A stretch of 64,000 nt of DNA from Cladobotryum mycophilum (Eukaryota > Ascomycota > Sordariomycetes > Hypocreales > Hypocreaceae), in assembly GCA_036429605.1 (NCBI GenBank), contig CM071590.1, forward strand, positions 2,046,001 to 2,110,000, given 5' to 3'. Position numbers and translations under genes: made by a program. Under the pieces are notes generated by a model, which was given only the letters and a program-made list of their open reading frames with translations, was not told the DNA's origin and made no database searches. Positions within the stretch are counted from its first letter, which is position 1. The number at the start of each line of letters is the position of its first letter. Below, piece after piece: positions 36,215 through 47,272 of this stretch.

Positions 36215-36490
36215 CTGCCCTCTCACCCTCGCTTGTCACAGCCTTGCAGATTACTAAAGAGAGGACCAAAGAAGAAGAAGAAGAAGAAAAATAACAAAGT
36301 GCTTACCTGGTCTGGGGGCTCCCGTCTCAATACAGGGCAAAAATCTTGATTTCAATTCAATAGTCTCTCCCTGTGGCTTGAACATGGACCATGTCTGTAA
36401 TCAAACTCACTTGGCGCTAGTGCTTTATTTTGACGCATCTAATCCATCCATTACTACCCGACTACAAGGACTACTTATTTACTCCGTAAC

Positions 36491-36516
<26 letters not shown>
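36491..36516. repeat. (AG)13 microsatellite
   Basis: Perfect AG dinucleotide run starting three bases after a TACTCCGTA motif (36480-36488). Confidence 0.95.
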
Positions 36517-36521
<5 letters not shown>

Positions 36522-37233
36522 CCTGATAGAGAGAGGGAGAGGGTGAGAGAGAGACTGTGGGTGCAACCAAATACAGCCTGCTAGCTTCCAGGGAAGGGAC
36601 CTGTAATTGGATTGTGCATCCCCTGTAGATTCCTTCTCGGCCTTCCAAAGACCTCCAGGGCTCCATCTCCATCCTACTGGTCCTTTACGAACTCTCTATA
36701 CTAATAGCAGGTAGCTTACCTGTAGTAGGTAGCTTTTTTAGCTGAAGGAGGGGGGCCGAGACCTGGAACCCGCTGCCAAGCTGCCTGCCTGCCAATTCAT
36801 CAATGCGAGGTTCTTTCTTTCTTTCCCTTTTAGCCTGTACTCCGGTGGAGGGTGCCACTTTCTCCCGCAACCGCAATCGCAATCGCAATCGTTTGGTCCA
36901 GCTGCTGCTTGGTCTGTTCTTGCCTTGCCTTGTTCCTGTCTGTCTAGGGCGTGGCTGCCCAGACCTTTCCCGCGTCGATCTGTCCATCTTTTGCTCTTTT
37001 CATCACGCTCGTTATTCTTTTTTCTCTCTAAACCCATCCGGACCGTTTTTTTGAACATCGTCATTGAGCCTCAAAGCGGTTCATCAGTCGCTCGCTAGTA
37101 TCGCCCACCCTCCCCGGTTGGATCTAATTATTTTTGCTTTTGTATCTACGAAGACGAGCTTTATCGCGTATAATCGTGACGGCGAAAATTGGACCGCGCT
37201 CTCCCTCGACGAAACCACCCTAGCCAGGCAAAA

Positions 37234-37238
37234 AGAGA

Positions 37239-37271
<33 letters not shown>
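37234..37271. repeat. (GA)n microsatellite
   Basis: GA dinucleotide run in the upstream region of the DUF7729 gene. Confidence 0.9.
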
Positions 37272-37275
<4 letters not shown>

Positions 37276-37777
37276 AAACAAAGGACCCGAAATCCATCCC
37301 ACCCTCCATCGTCGTGCCGTTTTGCTACGGAGAGAAAAATAAAAAGATAGCATCCAAGAATAGGATTACCCAGTATCAAACTTCAATCCTAGTTTCAAAC
37401 AAACATCGACTGCGAAACAAAGAAGCGCTTCTTCACCACCTGCTATCTGCTTCGGCTTCCCCTGCCATGATACCCCAGCCATCTTGATTAAGCTCGCGCG
37501 TAAAATCGGAGTCGGGTGATGGTTATCTGACGCAGTGTCATCTTCACCAGCCAATCGTCTTCAATCCCATTTAACGTACATGCACATACACATACACCGC
37601 ATCACGACATTCACCGGCCAAGTCAGGGGTATCGACAAAGGCGCAAAGTGCCCATTGATTGGATCCCACGCCGCCGGAGTTGGCCTCGGAGCTGCACAGG
37701 GGGAAACGAGCGCTTGCCACAGGTTGCACATATCGGGTCCGGTGTGTACTTCCATCCACAACACCGGTCCCGACACA

Positions 37778-39018
37778 ATGGATACCTTTCCGTCACCGAT
37801 TGGAGTGGGTGCTGCCGTTCCCCAATGGCCCAAGACATCGAATGCGAAACGAACAAGGTCACGCATTCCCATCGCTGTCCTGGGGGTCGCATTACTGGCC
37901 ACCCTCAGCTCGGCCGCAGTAGCTCAGGATATTGCTAAGTCAGCACGACTGGTGGTTCAAACCACTTCCTTCAGTCCACCATCCTCGACACTGCTTCCGC
38001 ATCACCCCCTTACTATTTTACCAGATGCGGTCAAGCCGGCGGCCACCAATGGTGAACAAGAGTTGCTTTTACACCAAAGAAGTCCCGACAGCGGTGGCGG
38101 TAGTCCGGGCGATGATGCTCCGCCTAAAGGTGGAGACAAGAAGAGCTCCGCCAAGCCGACGTCGACAACATCAACTACTAGCTCTACAACATCGGCGGCG
38201 CAATCAGAAACAACCTTGTCTCCATTGCCGTCTCCTTTTGACAACACACCGGCATCTGCCTTCAAGTCCCCTGGATCCGATGACTCTTGCCCTAATTTCA
38301 TGTCGAGCCTGTTGTCGAACCCAACCTTCAAGAGCTGCTACCCTCTCTCTATGATGCTGCAAGTATGTTGTGAAACACCACCACCCCGAGCTGTTGTTTT
38401 CTAGAGCATTTTTTTTGGCTAACAGTTTGGTCTTAGACGTCTACCTCGTTCTTTCAAGCAGAAAAGAGCCTTCTTAGTATCACGAGGGTCCTTGACGCAA
38501 CCTGCAAGGTTGATTCATTATCATGCGCAACATTCCTTGACACTGCTGCTGCAAATCTTACTGACAGGGCGTGCAAGCAAGAAATTGATCGGAATCAGAC
38601 TCTAGTGCTTCAAGCTTATCGAGGGCTCAAGGCTTATAGAACACTCTATTCGGCGACTTGTCTACAAGACCCCAAAACCGATCAGTACTGCTTTGCCGAC
38701 GCTGTCACTAACCTTGATGCGCCATCTGACAACTACTTGTACTTTCTACCATACGGGCTGTCTTTACCAGGCGGCTCATCCCCTACATGCTTTACGTGCA
38801 CTCAGCAAACCATGGCTATCTATCACGCAGCTGCGGCGGACCGAAGGCAGTACATTGCCAATACGTACGAGGATGCGGCTCGACAGATTAACACATTGTG
38901 TGGACAAAACTATGTTAATACTACACTGCCGCCAGCCGCCTCACTCGCAGCCATCTCATCACCGACATATCATATTCTCTTCACCATCTTGTGTGTCGCG
39001 TTTGCGCTGTTACTATAA
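37778..39018 (+). CDS. DUF7729 secreted, probably GPI-anchored surface protein
   Basis: Two exons, 37778-38362 and 38437-39018, give 388 residues. The 74-nt intron (GTATGT...GTCTTAG, with branch GCTAAC) restores MLQ-TSTSFFQAEKS. I start at ATG 37778 (MDTFPSPIGVG); the frame is open further upstream with another ATG at 37580, so the start is not certain. A hydrophobic signal or anchor lies at about 30-50 (IPIAVLGVALLATLSSAAVAQ). A Ser/Thr/Pro-rich low-complexity segment (about 55-165) comes before the conserved domain, with CPNFMSSLLSNPTFKSCYPLS, a spaced Cys pattern, and PTCFTCTQQTM. The extreme C-terminus is hydrophobic (YHILFTILCVAFALLL), as in GPI-anchor signals. The domain resembles the fungal DUF7729 family, with no known biochemical function. 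A cell-wall or outer-membrane location is inferred. Confidence 0.85.
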
Positions 39019-39541
39019 GTGATTGAATGACCTAAACAGGTCACGCCAGCCACAGCACACTGCAATAACCCACACTAACCCCCCTTTGAAAATACTCTTA
39101 TTCGCTTCACATGTTTGCAACGAGTTCATACGACAAACGAAACACATCGTTCGATCTACGATATCATTTTAATACTTGGCATATTGTGGCGTTTTTGTTC
39201 TTTGGTGATACCCTCACCGGGTAGTCGATGTGATATATCATTTTTGGGGTATTTATGCCTTCTAACACATACTTTTTTTTAAAAGAATCTCCTGATTCTT
39301 ATTGTTTTTGTCGGATTACTAGATGGGTATGGTTGATATCAAAGCGGCGGCGCACGTTGAGAAACCTTGGGTTGTTGGTGGGATAATTAGAAGCTTGAAC
39401 ACCTGGACATATGAGCCGATGGGTGTAATGGTGTGCTACTGGATTGTACATAGTTTACATACGGATGTAAGAAGCATACATCCTTCTTCATTACTGATTA
39501 CATAACTGCAAGTTCTTTATCCTTAGCTCTTCTTGCTGGTG

Positions 39542-39570
39542 CCTCTCTCTCTCTCTCTCTCTCTCTCTCT
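39542..39570. repeat. (CT)n microsatellite
   Basis: About fourteen CT dinucleotides in the 3' flank of the DUF7729 gene. Confidence 0.9.
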
Positions 39571-39693
39571 TGATGGTAGTAGTATTTAATCACATCAACT
39601 ACGAGTACATGAAAGCCACCACATCGGTCACGAGGTATAATATATGATTACATAGGTATATATTGCCGAGGTATTTCTTAAATGAAAGGGCTT

Positions 39694-39996
39694 TTATGAA
39701 CCCGAGATGATGCAGGCTTGGAGATACTGCAGTGCTGTCGGTTGCACCACCTGACTCCCCTGGTCGGCGTCTAGATTTTCAATGGCATTACGTATTAGTT
39801 GCTTGAAATGTACGAGTTTTCCAATCTCGCCACTGTTGAAAAATACCCTTGCATTTCCAAGAGGGACACAAGAAGTGCCTTCGAGAAACGGGCTGGTTGA
39901 CCTGTCACGATGCATGCATTCCCCTCCCTCCCCTCCCTCCTTCCACCCCCCTGTGATTGTGGCGTCTGCCAATGCATAGAATTTCGAACATGTCAA
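39694..39996 (-). other. Unidentified open frame of about 100 codons
   Basis: The minus strand reads an open frame with fairly protein-like composition in its C-terminal 60 codons (RVFFNSGEIGKLVHFKQLI, then RNAIENLDADQGSQVVQPTA), but the N-terminal part is low-complexity Gly/Glu. No in-frame ATG begins it. It could be a terminal exon, a gene relic or chance. I recognise no family. Confidence 0.15.
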
Positions 39997-42900
39997 TTGG
40001 TCGTCATACGGTTCCTATGACAGAAAACGGGGATGGAAGAGGGTGTATGTAGGTACATACATTACTCAGCCATGTATGTGTTTGGTATTTAGGTCATTTT
40101 TGCCCAGCCATGTCCCCTCATCTCAGTCCAAAAGATGGCACTGACCAAGCTGACATACATGAGTTAAAGGGATAAAAATGATCTTCCAGACCAGGCAGTA
40201 GCCTAATCGACAAAATACCTGTAGTAGCTCCGTCACACACACAAAAAAAAAGCCCACGACTTGCACATGGCGAGTGTCTCAAACACCGAATGCAAGGAAG
40301 GACGGCGAATGGCTGGGTTGGCTGGGTTCGGCTCCAGAGCAAGTCGGTTGTAGGTTCATGGCTTGCCCAGACAAGGTATTCCGATGCAGGATTGGGTTCC
40401 AAAACCGGCAAACAGGGTTTTCTGAACACATTCTTCAGCTCCCCCGGGCTGAGCATCGGTGCCGTCGCGGCCTCAACTCTTGCGCCAAGCTGCCCTGGAG
40501 CTGACCAAAAAGAAAGGAGCATATAATAGCAGCATCAACCTTGATTCCAGTGACAACCGATTTGTCAAAGGCTGTCTCATGGGGAATGTCACTGGGCAAA
40601 AAAAGTCACAGCTTATTTGCGCCCGTCACTCTTGTGCCACATCATAATGGGTTAAAGTTCTCTGCCGATACGGAGATCCGCGAATGCGGGTTTTGTTCAA
40701 GAAACTCCAACCGAACTCGAACTAGGGCCTGACTTCCGAAAGTCCCGTAAACGGAGAGCCGTTGGACAGCATGCTCCGGGAAATAAAAATTCCCGGGTAC
40801 CTTCTAAATCCAAATTTGGCTGCATATGCCGTGAGCACGAAATATCATCCGCTTAATCCGATATTCGAGCAAGTCCGGACATAGAGTCATCATTTCTTCT
40901 GCAACCCCATAAGCTGTTAGCCACAAGACCGTTGTTCGTAGGTCAAGTTCGTTCAGGCTGATTTGAGGGTAGCTGCATCGAAGTCTGCAGAGAAATTAAG
41001 TGAGAGGGCCGAGGCTTTCGTACGTCACTCTCAAATCATCCACGTCTTTGATTCGAGCACGCCGTCCGGAGGAGGAGCACACAATGACTGACCATTGTGG
41101 TCAATGCTTTTTGGGGAGAGGATATCTAAGACAGACTCCATATGCTAAGAGAGACTATAAGCCGTGCCCTCTAACACGAGGCGATGCCTTCATCACGCCG
41201 GCGAGGCAAGGGATGAAAAGCGTAAGCACCGTCAACGTGGATTTCAGACGAGTAGGGACTGGGAGAATTGACTGCAACAGTGATGAGAGGCAATTTCAAG
41301 GCATCCATACAATACCAGAGCTCTTCAACGCGGACAGAGAAGCGCTAGAGCGCCATCCTAGTGGGTGAGACGGGCAGAGGACGGACTTACGACGGCCATA
41401 AAAACGTGTCAAACGTGGCACAAGAGTCGTCGTTTTTTTTGGCGTTGTTTCGAGCAAGCTTCGCCGACTCAATAACGGCCTTGCCAAGACCACAATTTGG
41501 TTTGGCTCTTTGCCCATCATGGTGAGGGCTCACATTCAAAGAGCCAAGAATGGTGCTAAAGTCCCTCAGATTGCAAGTATAGGCGAGTCTAGCGACCGTA
41601 ATTTGTTGTACAAGGACACGTGTATAAACGTGCGCATCCGTGGCGAGACATGCAGACGGCAGTAGAAATGACGGAATGGATGTGAACTAAAGGCCGGAAA
41701 TAGCCACAACTCTGAAAAACAAAGGCATACATACTGCCATGATAACACTCAAGGTCATGGTGAAGCCCAAGCTGGAAGGTTGTCGTGTTACAGTTTCTCC
41801 ACACATCCAGACTCCACAGGCTGGCCCCCAGTCCATGGCACTGCTTGGCTCGCCGGGGAAGACGGGAGGCGGGAAGCGGGAGACGGGAGAAGCGATGATG
41901 GATCGGGGGCGAGAGCTGGCAAATCTCGGGATAAGCAGGCAAGAAATCAAGATGTGCCTACAGGCATGCTATCGGTCCCCTAGGCATTCAGTACATATGT
42001 GCGATGACGGGATGATAGACAGTGTGAGCAGGTAGCCAACGCAGTCGTAAATCCATGGGCCCGGTTCTTGGCAACACAAGTCGGCAAAGAGACGAGGTCC
42101 AAGCAAGGATGCAGCAGAACCTGACACGGACAGGGTGAATCCCTCAAGACTAGCGATGAGACGGCGCATGACGATCATCATCGTGTGCGCGTGTGAACGG
42201 TGAAACATTGCTTCTGGCTCTGGCGGGCGGGCGGTCTAAGGCGAAACCAGGACCGTTTGGGCAAGGGTTCTATCCTGAGCCGCTAACAGCGAATGGTTTA
42301 CCGTCTAAGAAGCTCATTCATGACCGTTCAAGCAATGTGTGCTGTCTCGGCCGGAAGAAGGGCCTCTTCTCCCTGGTCAATTGGCAAATGCTCAGCAGCT
42401 GAAGAGTGAGTTTCAACTCGATTGGGGAGCATCCGGGATTTTGTTGTTGCAATAGTGAAGCACCCAGTTTGACCGTCAAGGTAATACGTGGATGTGCCAC
42501 GCAGATACGGCCAGACAGTATCCCTGGAGACACCTGCAGCAGCGACATATTAGTTTCCGTCATCACATTGCATTGTTATGCCCTCTCAACCGCCGCGGAG
42601 GGTATTATTATTAGAGACTCACAAGAGTCGCCGAACGACATCGGGGTCTCATGTCATGTCTGTCGAGTGCGTCCGTGTGTTCATGCATCTCTGCTGGCCC
42701 CTCACTTCATGTCGCCTCGACGAGCATCGTCTCCGTGCCCATGTTGTTGCGCAGGCATTTAGCTCGCTGGCTGGGGCATTCCGGGACGCAGAAGGAACGC
42801 ACGTACGCCTCTGCATACATACGAATAGGTACATGCTCACCAGAAGTCAAACAACAGCATGAATTACCCGCTCTCTCCTCTTTGAAATGATTAGGCTGCG

Positions 42901-43084
42901 GACGGGCCAGATGTTGGTCGTATCTGACTGCAGCTGGGCGAGGCGTTGCGCCGGCAAGCATTTCCCATTCGTATCGAATTTGCCGCTTTGTCCATGTCCA
43001 TTAATCAAGGAGAATAATAAGAGTAAGAGATTTCTTTGCACACACACATGCACACACGCACACACGCAGGTAGGAAGGTAAGAG

Positions 43085-43125
43085 GAATAATAATAATAAT
43101 AATAATAATAATCATAATCATAATA
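43085..43125. repeat. (AAT)n microsatellite
   Basis: About nine AAT/ATA trimers, then degenerate AATCAT copies. Confidence 0.9.
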
Positions 43126-43734
43126 GGGTCTCTCGGTGGCTGATTGACCCGTTTACATGATTCATGTTGGTCTAAATGACTCAAAATGTTGTGCTATTGT
43201 TGGTACTGCGATTGATATGTATGTGTATGTGGATGGTTAATTGACCGAGTGAGTGGAAGAAGTCATGGTTAAATGGCTTGGAGCTAGAAAAAAAGATATT
43301 GGATGTTGTTTCTTTTGCTGTGGCAAGTAGATTTACTGCCTGTACTTGCCTTGGCTAAGGCAGTGACGAATTGAATAAGCTACGATGGCAGACACCTTAT
43401 CCGGCCAAGCATCGGGATTGGCTACAATGTACACAAATCAAAGGTTAGTAGTATATACTATTAAGGCAATAGCTATACGCGAACAATTGGCGGTGAATGA
43501 ACGAGGCAAGGTAGATGGTTGATACAGTAAACAGGGTAGCTACCTTCCTTACTCCTGCGAGGCGTGGGAACTTCTCAGCAAGTGCTCATAACGGACCTCC
43601 TGCTAGCGATGCTAACAACGGAATGGAGTTTTGCTTTTTGGACAACTCCCACTGATGATGACAGCGGGCTTTTTTTTTTGGGGGGGGGAGGGGGAGAGCA
43701 AGGATTTGTTACCGTACTGCAGCAACAGAGGAAA

Positions 43735-43758
43735 GCAGCAGCAGCAGCAGCAGCAGCA
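43735..43758. repeat. (GCA)8 microsatellite
   Basis: Eight GCA trimers in gene-free DNA. Confidence 0.9.
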
Positions 43759-45090
43759 CTGCTGATTACATACAGCTACTGCAATGCACGGCTCTACTTC
43801 CTACCTTACCACTTACCTTACTCCGTACATTTTATTACACCTACATGCTGTAGGTACATTGTATTAATTTAGCCTGGCAGTAACGACCTAAGGTAGTACT
43901 ACGCCTACCTGCTAAACTCATAGTTGTTTAGGGGCCAAGCGGGAGGGAAAGCTCCTTTGAGTCCTAGTGGTTCCCACTCCCTCTCCATCTCTGCATGTGC
44001 ATGTGCATGCGTGTGTTATGTATGAATATGCGTGTCTGGATGGATCGTGCTCTGATGCTCCCCATGCGCCCCTGTAAAAACCCTCCCAATCTGCCACCGA
44101 GTGTCTGCACTTGTATAACCAGGAATCCGGACTGGCGGAGGCTCAGAAAGGAGTTGCCAAGCGGGTTGGCGAGTCTTCCGTTCCAAGACAAGTCAAGACA
44201 TGCTCCAGGAAGGTACGTACCTGTCTCTCTTTACCCTGGCACACTGCTTTGGAGCACCTCAATGTTCATAGTGGAAAGGTACGTACCATCCAGTAATTGC
44301 GTACCGCTTCTAAACTTAACAGCCAATGGCCAGGCAGGCGGGGCCCTTTGCTTGGGGGGCTTGGCCGTCTTGAAAGTGTCAATTCAATCCATCCACCCTC
44401 ATCCATCCCATCCTATCCCACATCTCCATATCAGAAGAAGCAAAAAAAGAACAAGGGGAGAGGAGAAAGAAAAAAAAAACAACAAAGAGATGAGGAAGAA
44501 GCGAGGGTCCTTCATTACGGTCCAGTGAGACATTCTCATCATTTGCCCTCAACACTCGGACGTGCGCGCCGTTGCAAATTATACGCATGCCTTGTCTCGC
44601 TTCCAGTGCAATTCGTGAGGGCCAGGCTCAGAACGGGTTTTCAACGCAAAAAGGAAACGGAATGCGCCCTCCAGACATGATCCACGCTGTTACCTCTTCA
44701 CAAGCCTTGCTTTGTGCGAGAAAATTTGGCCCCCGTTTGTGTGTACGTACAAGTACCAGGAGTCCGGGTCGGGTGAATTAAATCCATCAATCGACGTCCC
44801 GCGACCGGGTTTCCTGGGCGTCGCAGGACGACAGAAGAAAGCAAGCAAGAAAGCAAGAAAGCAGCTAACTTAGCAAGCGTGGTTACTACCGAATGCTAAC
44901 AAGCACAAGCGAGTGAGCAGACAAGCATCTTTGCACAGACCAAGCCGGCTCCAAGGGAGGGAGAGGGAGCTCAGACCAACAAGAGCTACGATTCAGCCAC
45001 GCAGCTTCGAGTTGCGCTTGAGGTCCCGGGAATTGGGGTATCCCACCATCACCAACCGCCGCACCGCAAATCACTCATCACATAAACGTG

Positions 45091-45121
<31 letters not shown>

Positions 45122-45135
45122 ACCACCACCACCGC
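45091..45135. repeat. (GACTAC)n hexamer array
   Basis: Tandem TACTAC/GACTAC hexamers, then CACCAC copies. Confidence 0.9.
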
Positions 45136-45272
45136 AGCCTACCTACCTGCCTGGTCTTCATTTTCAGTGTCCACTTTGGCCGCGGGAAACTCAAGCAAGC
45201 CCGCGACACATGCCTGCACATGCCGTCCTATCCTACCCACGGTTGAGCTGCCGCTGCGCAAAGGTGGAAAGC

Positions 45273-45274
45273 AA

Positions 45275-45305
<31 letters not shown>

Positions 45306-45330
45306 TAAAAATAAAAATAAAAATAAAATA
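45273..45330. repeat. (AAAAAT)n A-rich array
   Basis: About nine AAAAAT hexamers with AAAAT ends, 58 bases in total. Confidence 0.95.
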
Positions 45331-47272
45331 GGGGGATGGATCTCATCGTCAGCATCTGGCGATTGGATCTAGGACGGGCAAAGTAAAGCATAGGACAAAA
45401 GCGCAAAGGCGGCATGCATATCGAGTTTTTCCAAGATTCCGGGCCCCTTCGGAGGTTGGCAGGCAAAACTACATACAGATACTTACCTCAAACGTCGTCC
45501 AACGGAGCCACATCCTAGAGATATGATTGGTCTGTTTGCTAGCAAATCAGCCCATTTCTGTGGTCTTGAAGCCACGAGCGACGATCCCTGCTTCCCGGCT
45601 CACAATTGGGGGTCTACAGATGGCAATGAGAATGATCTGGCGTGCAGCCATCAGTCCTCCCGAAAGTTCCAGAGTTCGCGTCACATTTGGCGATTGGTTG
45701 ATGCCAATTCAAATACCAAAACTCAAATTGACCTTGTGCGTTGGCTTCTATTGACATCCATACGACGCGGGCTGGCGATGCGCTCATAAAAGACTTTGTT
45801 ACTTGTCGATGAAACCCGCGTGTTTTTGACGGCAACGCTCTCGCCGTGTGGTTCCTGCTGGTGAGCCTTCCTACATTTTGACTGGGGACCAACAAGCAGC
45901 AGCATGCCGCAGCGGGTCCGGCGATTCGGGTTCATCCACCGCCACCTTGAGGATGCCGTGACATGGGTGTGGGCTTTTGGTGCCCTCCGGCCCTGTGGGA
46001 AATAAGATCTGTCACTTATAACTTTACGCGACCCCTGGCCACTGGCCATTGGGAACCCCCTGCTCGACCCTTTCGCAGTGGTTTCTTTTCTGCGGCGTCC
46101 ATGTGGAGTCTTGGGGCCAACCTGTATGTACTTTCTCAGCGTGTGTTGGCTCCCCCATGCCAGCCCATGCCACGGTTCTTTGCTTCCAAGTACTCTGTAC
46201 TTGGCCTTGACAGAACGAACATTGCATGCACGCAAAAAAGTATACATAGTTCAAAGGAGAGTTGACCTGGTCGGGAGTCAGCCCACTAGCGCAATGAGTA
46301 TCCCTATCAGGCGCCGTTGCACTTTGGCGCACCGTCCGCGGCTCAACACCTCGCCTTTCTCTCCCTCTATTCCTCCCTCTTCCTTTGCAAACAACCATCC
46401 TCATCCTCCCCTTAGTCTTTAGTTTCTCCTCTCTGCTGTTAGTACTAGATTCTGTCCAAGCTCACACCCAATATGAGAACAGCGTAGCTTGTCTCACACT
46501 GCCTCCGGCTCTCGCCCGCCCGCCCTAAGAAACGTGGCGCCCTGGGACGTTTCTCTCTCTTCTCAAGTTTGTCCACCAAGTCCCAAGCTAAGGGACGACC
46601 ATCCATTTCCTGGCGCTTGTCGCGATCCTCGATCCCACTTTACGTGGTAGCTGCCGCATTGCTGGCAGGGGCTTCTCCCTGCTGGTACAGTCTCCGTCAG
46701 CATCTTTTTCTCGGGGCTAAGCTGCTAAGTTATAGTATGTATGCATCGGCAACATACCTACCACAGCACGGAGTACACACCTGCATTATCCATATGTGCT
46801 TGTTTCACTGGCACCAGCGAGTTTGAATACCCGCCTGCTGGATCTGTACCAATTACAGCATCACCTTGCCCTGTGCTTGATCAAGGCACCCTAGTCCTCG
46901 AGCTGGGTGCCCTGGCTGCCGAATCTGCAGTATTTTGGATTTGGATACATTCACTCCTCGTGCCCCGCATCCGTACACTCTACTCTCCATTTCTTTCCAC
47001 CCACTCCAGCAACGATCTTGTCGCAGGCTTGCAGCTTGCCGTCCCCTCTACCTGGTTCAAGAACAGCTCCCTTCCGATAGAGTTCCTCGGAATGAGGGTC
47101 TAAAACATCTCACAGACCAACCGCATTGGTTCATTTGCATGACCATTCTTGAACTAGGGTATGTCGACCAGTCTTAATATACCACCTCTCTCTGCCTTTC
47201 CTACCTCTCACCTGCCTATCTTCCTTTCGACCTACATTCTCTTACTACACGCGTCCTGGGACAGCACTGACC

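Larger units (their letters stand above)
32267..37777. other. Intergenic stretch, 5.5 kb, repeat-rich
   Basis: No gene is supported. It holds (AAG)n at 33091-33108, a GGCGAA/GAGCGC array at 33457-33505, A-rich AAAAT repeats at 34107-34146, (GT)n at 35219-35232, (CT)n at about 35574-35589, G16 at 36199-36214, (GA)n at 36491-36516 and 37234-37271, TACTCCGTA motifs at 32698, 33160 and 36480, TACTTGTA at 34150, and alternating purine-pyrimidine TGCATGCATGCGTGCATG at about 34820-34838. A TAGGTA/TACCT cluster lies at 36700-36735. Frames here are shadows of the repeats. Confidence 0.6.
39019..47272. other. Intergenic stretch, 8.25 kb, upstream of velC
   Basis: The longest gene-free stretch in the window. 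Frames such as 41000-41368 (+), 40118-40522 (-) and 45723-46247 (-) have no protein-like features. Contents include (CT)n at 39542-39570, (AAT)n at 43085-43125, T10G9 at 43670-43689, (GCA)n at 43735-43758, GACTAC hexamers at 45091-45135, (AAAAAT)n at 45273-45330, TACTCCGTA at 43819-43827 and TACTTGTA at 44748-44755. A TACCT/TAGGTA-rich patch lies at 43845-43915. The last kilobase (46320-47270) has a pyrimidine-rich leader before velC. Long upstream regions and long mRNA leaders are common for fungal developmental regulators, so part may be velC leader. Confidence 0.55.

Noticed and set aside
41000..41368. 122-codon + strand frame upstream of velC
   Set aside because: No domain, no codon bias I can see, no splice context; indistinguishable from chance.
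45723..46247. 174-codon minus-strand frame
   Set aside because: Arg/Ser/His-rich random-like composition, no domain, and begins and ends inside gene-free repeat-flanked DNA.
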